A stretch of 64,000 bases of DNA. It comes from Tetracladium setigerum. Lineage: Eukaryota; Ascomycota; Leotiomycetes; Helotiales. Position numbers and translations under genes: made by a program. The notes under the pieces are model-generated. The model worked only from the letters and a program-made list of their open reading frames with translations. It had not been told where the DNA came from and did not search any database. Location of the stretch: positions 558,001-622,000 of the forward strand of contig PZJY01000008.1 in assembly GCA_031472005.1 (NCBI GenBank). Direction: 5' to 3'. Within the stretch, counting starts at the first letter, position 1. Every line of letters begins with the position of its first letter. Below are positions 10,557 to 21,538 of this stretch, in pieces.

Positions 10557-13500
10557 TTATGTAAGTCGAACAGAAAAGGATGAAAACCTCTGATTTGTAA
10601 CCCAGCATCCTTGGCCACACATATGACCACTACTCGTGAACGATGTCCCGAAACGCTCACCATTAGCGCCACACCCTGGACTAGCGTAGAACCGCAAGAT
10701 CACTTCTTTTTCCCATTGTCTAGTTCGACAGAATGCTTGGATATAGCCTCTGGGCATTTCTTGACAACTTGGGCTTAAACCATCGGATACGATTGCATAT
10801 GTGCCGGAATTCCCAGCACAAGAGCTTTCGCTATATAAAGCTATAGAGAAGTAGACTGGCCTGGCGTATCCAATCGTGTTGACACTGGGAATGCAACGAC
10901 ACCCTCGATATGATCTTTGGCAATGCGCGAGAAGGGTCGACCAGTTATAGACTCCTCCACAGCCATTGGCTTCACAGGACTGCTGTGCGCCGCAGGTTTC
11001 AGCCACGGGAAGGCAGGGACAATTGGCAAAGTTCCGTCTGCATCGAGCCGTGTTGGAGTCGAAATCAAAAGTGCCATCGCAACCTCCCACGTTACAGTTT
11101 TGGACTTGTCCGCATGCTGAAACGGTAGGAAGACATTGGCAGCCCTGAGTAGAGTTAGAAGGTGATTGATAGATAAGAGAGTGATTTATACTTCAAAGTT
11201 GTTCCTGCATCTTGCGATATTTGAGTTGGGATCGAAGGACCCATTACAGCCATTATAGATGCAATATTGTGGAGGCCCACAAGTGTTTGTCGTTGCAAGA
11301 CAACGACAACCCTAGCGGACATCAGCAGGCGAGCAGCGAAGGAGACATCAACATCCAAAAGAGCTGCAGGAGGTTGGCGGGATACACTTACCGCAAAGTG
11401 AGCTTTGCATGTCGCAACGTTAGAGTTCCCATCAAAAGATCCTTGACAATTGAATCCATCACAGCTTGCCCAAGCTCCACAAGTTTGACCAGTCGCTTGA
11501 CATTGACAGCCTGCGAAGAAGTTCCTACAAGTAGCAAGTCCGGTTCCAACATCGAATTGCCCACCACACTGATTATTATCGCAACTCTGAGGGGGACCAC
11601 AAGTCTGTCCCGTAGATTGGCACTGGCAACCTGAAAAGAAGTTCTTGCACGTAGCAAGGCCCGTGTCCATGTTGAAGCTCCCGTCACACTGATTTGAACT
11701 TGAAGCACAGTACGTCAGTAGAGATTGTCTGGAAAGTCGGTTTTGACTTACTGGCAATCTGCTGGATTACCGCATGTCGCACTGGTTGCTCGGCATTCAC
11801 AGCCTTGGAACCTATCGGTACAATAGGCCTTTCCATCCCCCATATTAAACGCTCCATTGCATCCGTTTGATGTACAATCCTGCTGGTATTTAGTAATCGG
11901 AAAACATATATCAGCATCCAAGTACTAACTGCTTGATTTCCACAAGTATTTGTCGACGCTATGCATTCGCAGCCTCGGAAATGATTGGTGCAATATGCTT
12001 TACCATCAGCCATATTGAACGCTCCTGCGCAGCTTTCCATGTCACAGCCCTGCCTGGTACCACATGTATTCGTTGTTGGCAAACATTCACAGCCTGCGAA
12101 TTGGTTGGTGCAATAAGCTTTCCCATCTGTCAATCTGAAGGTGCCGGCACAGTTGTTCAGATCACAAGATAGTGGTGATGCGGCACACGTTTCGGTGGGT
12201 CTGCTAGTCGTGGTTGTGGTAGTGACACCGGTCGTTGTAATCCGAGAAGTAGTCGTGCTTGAAGTCGTGGTGACAGAGCAAACCGATAAATCATCATCAG
12301 GGTTGTCTTCATAAATACTCAGACGCCAGCCTCCACCACCTAAAAAAAATTATGTGTTAGCTTATTCATTTAGTGAAAGAGGGTTAGCTTGATAGCAGAA
12401 GACGAAATGTATGTCTTGAGCGGAAGAGTATACCTCAACTCTCAACTCTAGTATTTACTCTGAATGGCAACTGCGCACTTCGAATCGGAGAACTCACAGT
12501 GGAGGGTACTATTCCCAATACAAGGAATATTACAGTCGGTCAAAGGAGCCATTTTGCTGGCATCAAGAGAGTTACCACAGAAGCATTCATCCCCGTTCTC
12601 AATGCCAAAATACTTATAGTCACAGCATAACTGTGCACAACGGGCAGGAGTCATATCTGATCTAGTTACTGATGGTCCCGTAAGAGTTCTTTCTGCGGAG
12701 TCAGTATAACACCAAGAATGTTGCCAGCCAGATACAAGCGGTGTTGTTGGAGATATCGTTTCCTTTTGAAAAATAGAAAGAAGCCAGCCACCACCACAAA
12801 TAGTGTTCGAATCTCCTTTGCATGGCATATCGCAGGCTCTTGATTCCGTTGCCCTACTACTATCAAGGGTGTTGCCACAGAAGCATTCTTCACCATCTGA
12901 AAATTTCGTGTTAGTACTTTAAATGCGCTAGAAAATCATTCAGAATGCCTACTCTCGACTCCAAAATATCTGAAGTTACCGCAAATTGCAGAACATTTTT
13001 CGAGTGTCAACCCAGGATCAGCCGGTGACTGAAGTCCTGCGAGAGTTCTGTCCCAGGTATCATTGAAGCAACCCGTGGAAGTCCATCCTACAATTTCGGG
13101 AAAGCAGCTGGGACATATCTGTAAAGATGCATCCTTGTTTGCACGGGCGAATCGATGTCCTCAATCCATCGTCCTCCACACTTCTCCGGGATTCCCTCAG
13201 GGGTATCACAGTACAGATTACACTGCTTCTCAGGAACCATAAGAGGGTTTATAGCCTCAAAGCCACAATAACAATATCCCCTTGGTAGATCAGTATTGAA
13301 TTTCTAATCTATGTGATTGGGTGGAAAACGTACCCGTCGCTCATCCCAAAGTAGTTATGCCTCGGTAAGCAGAAAACAGAGCACGCTCCCATGTCAGGCT
13401 GGATTGAAGAGCGGCCTTGCAAGACTCGATTTGGAGGGTCCCTATCAGCAACACATCCTTGGTATTGAAACCATCCTACCCATGGAGGTGGGGTTATCGA

Positions 13501-16500
13501 CTGACACACCGACTAAGTGCAAGTGAAGAATGGTCAGCAAAATGGCACTCGAGGTGGTTCGGCCAAAGGAGAAGAGTTCCAACCTGAGCAAAAGCCTTGT
13601 TTACGAGTAACCCATTGGCGGTTCGGATTTCAATGGAGAAAAAAATCCGTTTGTCGTGCTGTGAGTCCAAGTTCATCTCGACGAGTTGCGGTGTTCAGCG
13701 TTGTGGGATATTCTGGTGGGCATTCGATAAAGTCGAAAGTTGTTACACCAGGGACAGTTCCTGGAAGATGATCCCATACATAGCTGGAAGTGTGCTTAAG
13801 AAGGTCGATCATGCCCTTATGGAAATTGCCAGGAACATTCAGCCTAGACGGTCTCAAAGTCAGCAAACCTTGGGAAGTTGATAAAAGCAGTTTTGGATAA
13901 GGGCGAAAAAGCTACAAACCCCGAATAATGCAATGTAGGAATACGACAAAAGGACGAAGGTTTTTACCATGTGGATAAGTCTTGCCGCTTCAAAAATTCT
14001 GCAATGATCCCAGAGGTAATAGCTGCAGCACTTGAAGTCCCACTCGCTTTCTTATATCTCACATTATTTCTCGAATCGGCGCACGGAACGTCTTCACCAG
14101 GAGCGTGCACAGTGATAATACTGAAGAAGCGGTTCGAATTGTCATAGGTACGCCTCCCCTTGTCATGAGCGCCAACAACAATCAAACGGCCATGCCCAAC
14201 TTCCCCAGGTGCTGCAAGGCGCCGTGGACTGCGTTCTTCAATGGCAGCAGGATCGTCATCGAGGTCATCGTTTCCTGACGAAGTGACAACAATGACCTCT
14301 TTATCGAAGAAACGAGGTAGGAAATGGTGCCACGGATCGGAGGTCCTGACAAGATGCATGTCTCCATGATCATCATCCTCCGGATCAAGCCATGCGTCAG
14401 CACGGATATCTGGCAACAAAGTTAGTTTGATGTCATTCAAAGCTCGCGCCCATTGACATACCTCCAGAGAAATTGATTACTGATGATCTTTGGCCCCCAA
14501 ATTGTTGAACGTCGAATAGAATCCAAAGGAGAGATTCAAAAAGAAAGTCTGGCGGATCATCACTTTTGTCATCATAAGCCATTCTCACTGGTATAATATG
14601 TGCGCCTTTAGCAGCTCCTCTCATTATTCCTGCGGCATTACTTGCCATACAAGTGCCGTGACCTACAGAATTTCAGTTTTCGTATTTAGCAGTATCCAAT
14701 TCAGACATATCATTTAGACTCACCTCCACGATCTTCCATTGGAAGATTTCGAGTGGCAAAGCTTCGAGGTATGAGACGTTGAAAGTCCTTAGTGACTGTC
14801 AGGACAAACCCAAGAAAGATTTCTAACAGAATCCACTTACCTCGTGATTCAGATTGCAGCCAGCGTCTAGTATATAAATAGTTGTCCTCGCAGCTGCACC
14901 AATGGTTGGTTGATAGACATAGCCTGTGTAGTGGAGGAATCGTGTTCTTGTTCCAACGAAAGTTGGAGGCGTTGAGAGCGAATCCAAGTGCCAGTCGTTC
15001 TCCACGTGCTGGGCTTGCATATCGAGGCGCACGCCAGTTGTTATCTGTCTTTTCCCGTGCTCCTGTAATGTGTCATTGCTGATGCTGCTGTCTTTAGAGT
15101 CACCTCCGGATAGTTTTGCTGACGTTGTGAATGGGGGAACAATATCAACAGGTGGAGTCCCCGAGTTATCGATTGAAACTCCGACTACTGCGGGAACACC
15201 ACGTCTAAGATCCTGGACATAGTCGTGTGTGAGCCATGTGACATATCCTCTGAGGTTGATGTTAGGAGCCTCTATACGTCTCGAAATCTTTCCAATCACT
15301 TTAGGAAGACTGTCAATGAAAGAAGTGAAGTCTTCCTCGGTTCCCTCGAACATGACAAGTACCGGGAGGCGATCATCAGTCTGAACAACAATCGCTTTCT
15401 CAACCGCTTCTTTAATTGCAGTATGACCAGCGATTTTTGGATGGAATGCTTTAGCAAAAGACTCATAGAAGGGAATGAAGCCGCTTTCCGTACTATTGAG
15501 GTATGGCTGGAGGACTTCCCCTTCAGAAAGGCCGGTGATTATCTCACATAGTATATAGCGCCCCCATTCGACACCGAAGTTACCACTAAAATCGGAAATA
15601 ATTGATTCGCAGTCTTCAGGAGATATGTCATCTGGTTCTCCTGGTGGGTCAGTATCATCTCCAACCCTGCCAATTGTCAGTATTGGGCTTGCAATTAACT
15701 TGCTAAAAGCGTAAAACCAAAACAAGATCTACTCACGGCAGGAATAGCCAAACTTCATCGTTGTCCCTATCTGGTTCTACAACGCCGGGTTCGCAAAATC
15801 GATGGCCCTCGAAAGCCTTATCCGTATCAACGAAAAGAACGCTGTGATGGCCATAGAGTTCTTGCGTTCTTTCCACTGCAGCCTTGATTCTATCATTCAT
15901 TGATATTACTAGATTGTTGATTCTAGTACGACGTTCTGTTGTCAGTAAAACACTGTGAAATATGCCAAAAGAGTATCCATCACACTCTGGTGTGTCTAGG
16001 TTGAAGAATGTGGGGTATCCTTTTTGATATTAGTCTTGTGGTTGATATTTTCTATACCAGAAATCTTACCTGTCACTACTATTCTGAACTTGTTCTTGCC
16101 ATTTGAATCTTCCACAGATTTTAAGATGGCTGTGTAGGTAGAGACGAGCCTGCCTTGAATTTGAGCGATGAGACTTTCGGCAAGAATAGCGGCTGGTTCA
16201 CAGTCTGCTTCTGACTTCATGAGCTGGAAGATGCACGCATTCAAAACTTTTGCGAAACCAACATCGTTACCTCCAATGGAGAGTGTGATGATATCATGGG
16301 TAGCAATGTCGAGCCTGCCGAGTTGATTTATTTGGCTATCTGGTTCGGCCGAAATAACATCCTGGATCACGGCACCAGAGCAAGGGATGAAGTTGAAGAC
16401 GTGGGCAGTCGATGATAGAACAGGGGATCTGTCGAGTTGAACAGGATATGCTCCAGTTTTTCGATAACACTCTTCTTTATTATCATCATAGGCATCACCT

Positions 16501-16733
16501 GCACCGATGCCGGCAGCGTAAGAGCTACATCTAGTTAGTAGATGTCACAGAGATGTTCTATTTCTCACATACTCTCCGAGACCTGGATCTCAATGTTAGG
16601 AAACGTTCGATTATTAAATTGATACGGAAATCTTACTAGTCCATCTCTCAGTGACCGGGAGTTCTAAATCCTGAGCTTGGGTGATTCTCGCTAGAGTAGG
16701 AAATAAGATAAGGACCCAGGAATAATAAATCAT
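10557..16733 (-). CDS. Multi-module secreted protein: SGNH esterase, subtilase, 3x WSC, 9x Cys repeat
   Basis: I read 17 exons (high to low): 16637-16733, 16573-16582, 16070-16524, 15737-16019, 14841-15666, 14724-14787, 14462-14662, 13968-14409, 13584-13843, 13334-13512, 12953-13280, 12498-12896, 11930-12339, 11752-11879, 11392-11698, 11192-11311, 10557-11144; about 1689 aa. After a signal peptide comes an SGNH/GDSL hydrolase with GDSY, GGND and a late His (GHRFC). An S8 peptidase follows with the triad in YILDAG, GHGTC and GTSSAAA, and oxyanion Asn in SSGND. Then come three WSC modules, a Thr-rich linker and nine 40-residue repeats of form CGx4Cx4CxGxF...C..xFxGCxC, and a Cys-containing tail. 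Two frame problems exist: a 7-T run at 13645-13651 (one base too many) and 13119-13144. Likely a wall-binding extracellular protease-esterase. Fusing into one gene rests on in-phase splicing throughout. Confidence 0.8.
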
Positions 16734-17834
16734 AACTTGAAGATTTCTGATCTTTGAGATTGAAGAAGAGAAACGAAAACAAATGTGCCTATCCTTGATG
16801 TCACAAGGAAATCATATGACTTCCGATAGAAGAGTACAAAGATACTTATTCTTATATAACATTTCACTTTAGCGATAGTCTTCTCGGATATTCAACTCGA
16901 AGTTGAAGTCCTCCGGTTGTCGCATATTTTTAGTTCTTACATAAACCTGTTTTCTTTCTTTGTCAGCTGAAATGCCTCCCTTTAATTTAAATATTTCCCC
17001 TGTTTGAGTGACTTTGTTATTTACCAAGACGTTCTGTCATCATATTTGTATTATTGTATTAGTATTGACATGGTACCGCCTGAGTCTACTGCAACCGGCT
17101 GACCGGTTACTATATCTCCGGCTTGTGCTCAAAAAAAGCGACTCTACAAAACGGGTAGATGGAGGTACTCTACAGCGATTAAGTATTACGACTCCAGTAG
17201 CAAGGGGTTTTGTTTATTCCAACAAAATTATCTATTCTCGATCAGATATTACAACAACATAGGGAACAATAAGTTGAGCAGGTGTTGTTCTGATGTTTTG
17301 ACCAAGCAAAGCACATGACCCCCCCGTAGTATTGGCGATATAACCATGGACAGTTGGCGCAGATTGCGCGAACCAATTGCTTGGGTGGTGGTTGCATCGA
17401 GAAATGTGCCCTGTCGTTTCAAGGCAGGTCGTACAGTAGTCAGGCCATATTGAGCCGTTTTGTGTCTTTTGTTGCAGTCGAGGCTAGACTCACTACATCA
17501 ATAGATGAAGTCTGCATGGACATTTAGGTTCACATGCTATAATTGTTGACAGATGTCCAGTCTAGTGACAGGCTTACTGGTAGAGTTCCAAAAGCTTGAA
17601 GGGGTTTCCTTCAAATTGATTTTGTTGCACAAATAGGAAAATACTCTAGAGGAAGAAAGATATCAGCTTGACCAATCGCCCACCGTCTTACATAATCACC
17701 CCACCGATCCCACTCCGCAATAGCGGCCGCGGACTTCCAAAAATTGACAACTGTGGAGGAATCTTTCCCCAAGTGTCTCAATATAATTTCTCTTTCTCTC
17801 CTCATTCAATCCAGCAACGAACACTCAAAAAGAG
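16734..17834. other. Divergent intergenic region
   Basis: No gene seen. It separates the minus-strand multi-module gene from the plus-strand DUF2462 gene and should hold both promoters. It is fairly AT-rich, with open frames no longer than about 85 codons. Confidence 0.5.
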
Positions 17835-18264
17835 ATGGCGCAAGGTACGATCAAACCTAAGAAGAATTCTTCTACCGCGAGCACCTCCAAAAAAGCCTGC
17901 TCTTGGTCCAAAGAAGGGCGCTAGGACTGTTGCACTAAGGAAGCAGGTACTTGTAAGGGGTGCGAAGATTACCAAGGTATGTGCTCTTCATATTTGCAAA
18001 TTTGGGAGAAATTATGGTGGAAATCCGGGAGAGCCCCACTTGATCCGATTCTCCTCTGTTTTCTGTCTGCTATTTATCTCTGCTAACCACCGAGCTAATA
18101 TTCACAAACAGAAACACACTGCAGGTTTGACAGAGCGAACTCTTGGAGCAAAAGCAGGATATCTGGAGCTTTTGAAGGGCGGGGAGAAGAATAAGGATTC
18201 GAAGGATGGAAAGGGCAAGCCTAGGACGGAGTTGAAGAAGGGCGGAAGCAAGAAATTCGGCTGA
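17835..18264 (+). CDS. DUF2462/UPF0390 family small basic protein (frame break)
   Basis: Two exons, 17835-17976 and 18112-18264. The intron has GTATG, a CTAAC branch and ACAG. The start MAQGTIK and the segments GPKKGAR, AKITKKHTAGLTE and LGAKAGYLELLKGG match the DUF2462/UPF0390 family of Lys-rich proteins (about 90-100 aa; nucleolar or ribosome-biogenesis roles are suspected). The expected length is 97 aa. A run of six A at about 17889-17894 shifts the frame; with five A the frame is continuous. A 37-nt intron starting at codon 4 would also restore frame but is too short and removes the conserved start. The gene is probably functional with a sequence error. Confidence 0.78.
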
Positions 18265-18467
18265 TAGGTAGACATATTGCATGAGTTTTACAGAAGGATA
18301 ATCCGAGTCTAGACTACATGCCAAAAGCAGAGAGTTGAGCAGTGGTGAGCACGTTGAAAGAATTTAGAGCATGCGGGGAATGCTAATGCTAAAAGAGTAT
18401 GAAGGACTTTCAACCAGGACATCGGACGAAGAATTTGGGGAGCGAGGAAAGAAGGGGGAGGCTTCTA
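18265..18467. other. Convergent intergenic spacer
   Basis: A short spacer between the DUF2462 gene and the 3' end of a minus-strand pseudogene. Nothing else seen. Confidence 0.5.
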
Positions 18468-19020
18468 TCAGGTACGGGCAATGAGACAAATCGCAAGTCC
18501 GGAATTTCTCAAGATCCAAGCTGGATACAGAGCACAATTTTGGCTAGATATTCTTGAGGTACTATTCAAACACTCACCACCATAGGTGCAAAGGAGAAGT
18601 ACCAAACCATAAGAGCCAGAGCAGTCCCAAGTACTCTCTGAATCGCAAATCTCGTCCCAAATCAATTTCCAGTTCGTAAGCGTGTTTTTGAACTGGGTAT
18701 TGGAGTACCCGTCCAGTGAGGGTAAAGGCGGGTTGAATACAGATGTCCAGACATGCGTATAAAGAACTATCAGATGTTAGAGAAGGGTCACGATGGAAAG
18801 GAAGAGCAACTAACAATATATCAACATCTGCATATCTAGAGCAGTCAAGTCCCCGTTCCGTAACCCCTGTAGCACCTTCCTCGCGTGTTCAGGGCGCGTT
18901 TGTGATAATGCGCAATAGGCTTTTTAATCTTGAGTTTCGACCTCAAAGCAAGCGAGCCCAGATAACCCCTGAACAGCGTCCACATCATATCTATTGCCCC
19001 AATTATAATTTCAACAGCTG
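18468..19020 (-). pseudogene. 3' part of a decayed gene, family unknown
   Basis: Three consecutive exon remnants splice in phase: upstream of 18815, then 18578-18766, then 18468-18520 with a TGA stop. The introns are 48 nt (18767-18814, with a CTAAC branch) and 57 nt (18521-18577, GTGAG...CCAG). The encoded C-terminal fragment includes LRNGDLTALDMQMLIYFLY and ends CLIART. Upstream of 18815 the frame is open except for an in-frame TAA, with a TGA further up; each would be CAA or CGA after one C-to-T change. No start or 5' exons could be found. Perfect splice phasing shows this was once a gene. The protein family is not recognised. Confidence 0.55.
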
Positions 19021-20452
19021 GAGGAATAGAAGCATGATAAACTTGCTAAGTGTGCGAAAATTACATTAATTTCTGTTCTTCGTAATTTGTACATTGGGGA
19101 TTTGAGTTCACTGTGCCCGTCCCAAATGTCTTCATCGAATGGGGGAAATCGGCAAAATACAGGTGAGATGAAAGCAAAGAAACAAAAGAACAAAATGGAC
19201 GAGCTAAGCAAAGCTCCTGCGGTCACACAATACCGACAGAAGCTGGAAAATGAGGGGCCACTGACGGTACGATTCGATTCTGTAATAGAAAATTGAGAAC
19301 ATTATTTGCTTGCACGAAAATCCCATTTCCAAGTGATTGGGATAGTTGGGGAGTCCGACTCACAGAACAATTCAACAAGCTGATTGCGGTGACCAGAAAG
19401 GAAGACCTGTGATCACGGATATTGCTGTTTTGAAAAAGAACTAGCGGGTAGTGAGAACAGTACGTCCAACTTCAGACGGTCTTCGGGAATTCTTCTTGAT
19501 TCGCAAGCAAAAGTTTCAACCTGTCACAGCCAAGCTCGTGAAACTTATATCATTGAAATTGAGGCCACTTAAATATCCCAAAAGATTACTCCGGTACTAT
19601 CACTCTTCTGCGTCACACCACCGAGTTCGTGAAGTTTCAAGTAGTAACAGTTTTTAACGTTGCTTGATTCTATTCCATAGTCAGAACACTTGTCAGAAAA
19701 CGGAACAGAACTTCGACTCCAAGTTCAGGGTGGAGAAATTATTTATTGACATCACCCTCGTACTTTGCATCTTCGAGGCAGCTTCATTGCAGTCAAGTAC
19801 CTTGCATGTCACTAATCACTTGTAAGAATCTCGACACCCAGACGACCATTTGATTAGAAAAGGACAAGGAGCAGCAATAACCAAAATATTCCAGTTGATG
19901 GATGCGAACATTCGAAAAAATTCGTTCTAAAATCCACAGGTTCAAGAAACCAATCCGAAATGCCAGTGAAGAATACATGAATCTCACACCTGGCATCATA
20001 CACTGTCACAGTGCCATAGAATATTTATTTTCACCTACAGAAGCTCCTGCCCCTACATCTCCTGCCTGGCAATGCTAATGGGACCGTATTACGTTGAGAA
20101 GGCTTTCTCTACCCCGACTTCTACTGCGTCGCAGCATTTCCCTTCCCTGCAAAACATCAAAATGGCAACATCTAACGAACAAAAAAGGCATCATGGCTAC
20201 TGCCACAAATTTTCGAGGAACTCGTATCTCGGAATTGAAGATAGGCGAAGGTCGTGGCTAAAAGAGGGAAGCTGCGGGGTGAGTCAACAGCCTTACATTT
20301 TGACAGGTTCTAACTGTCCCAGGACCCTTTTATGCTGATGTGAGTGTCCTTCGAGCGACTGAACAGGATTAACGATCTCTGATAAGGATCCATGGATAGG
20401 CAAGGTCTAGATAGATCCAGATTGGTGATTATTGGTCTGCGCATTGTTTCTT
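19021..20452. other. Degenerate region with coding-like fragments
   Basis: No intact gene. A coding-like stretch lies at 19435-19572 (fragment SENSTSNFRRSSGILLDSQA) and another near 19690-19800. They may be the 5' part of the relic at 20453-20920, but no connecting frame or splice sites are clear. Confidence 0.35.
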
Positions 20453-20920
20453 GAGGTTGAAGCTAGCGCTGACCCTGAGGAAATGAAAGTTCCCACTCTC
20501 TCAAAGGATGATTCGCCCGAAAGATCTTTCGATGCACTGCTCAACTCCGATATGACTTTCGTAATGACTTGCGACGAAGGTGATCTGCAATGTTAGCCTA
20601 TAAATCATGCATAAATTACAGCGAAGGACGTACACGATGTAAAGGCTGTGGGAGAGAACAAGCAATTGACAGTCGCTGGCGTAGCTTCACATTCTCGAAG
20701 CTTCCGGAGTGACTTCAATGAGCTAGCTTCAGTCTTTCCTTTCCTAGAAGTCTTGTTCTCTTCTTTCACTGCGTCTCTTCCTGAGCTTCTGGAGCAAGTC
20801 GAGAATTGATCGAAAAGTGCGCAGGAATTGTGCCTCAGTGGAGCCGTCGTCTGTGACAAGCTGGGAGTTGGCATTGATAGCAGCAATATCAGAGAGTATA
20901 ATGCTCAGATTTATCGATGA
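20453..20920 (+). pseudogene. Decayed gene fragment with internal stop, family unknown
   Basis: Coding-like frame 20453-20579 (ADPEEMKVPTLSKDDSPERS) splices in phase over a 42-nt GT/AG gap to 20622, then runs to 20920. Only one stop (TGA at 20807-20809) interrupts that second exon. A TGG-to-TGA change would explain it. The fragment FNELASVFPFLEVLFSSFTA is strongly protein-like. No start or domain is identifiable. It lies just upstream of the rhamnosidase gene on the same strand but is a separate unit. Confidence 0.5.
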
Positions 20921-21538
20921 TCAAGCTGCGTCTTGAACCCTTCTAAGTCATCGTCAGCAGGTCACAAGTTTTTTGATCGAGACCAGGTGGGCAACAGCCC
21001 GCGCTGCTAGCGAGGACCTGCAAGGCTGCTGGATATCTGACCGAAAGCTTCAGCCATCCTTTCCCTTGTATCATGTCGGTTTTGTGTATGGTAATAGAAC
21101 GATGTACCGATTCGGTGTCAGTTTATCTATCAAGATGATCCTCTGGCTGATCACCATCCCACAATGCTCTCTGACAACCGCAGCGCCAAAAGTCACAAAT
21201 CACTCCTGACGCAAGGCGAAATTCTCCAAATCAACAGCAGTGGAGAACACAGCCAGCTCATTTCCACGATAAGCAAAAAGAATTCACAAGAGCAAAATTG
21301 TGTCACTGAGCTACCAAGGCTTGCCTCAGTTTGGAGACCAGAAGGAATGCGGGGAAGAGCGCGGGGTAAATTTGCCAACATTTAACTGCCTCCCAGTTGA
21401 AATTTCCGAGGACTCCCAAATCAAGTTCTTGAGTTTAAACTCGATACAGACTTTTCAATGGGAATATAAATACATTTATTTATTTTCTAGTGGACCGAAA
21501 TTCTCATTTCAGTCATATTGTGCTGTGAATTCATAATT

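Noticed and set aside
17835..17976. 37-nt intron near the start of the DUF2462 gene
   Set aside because: Too short and it removes the conserved N-terminus; a one-base A-run error explains the frame better.
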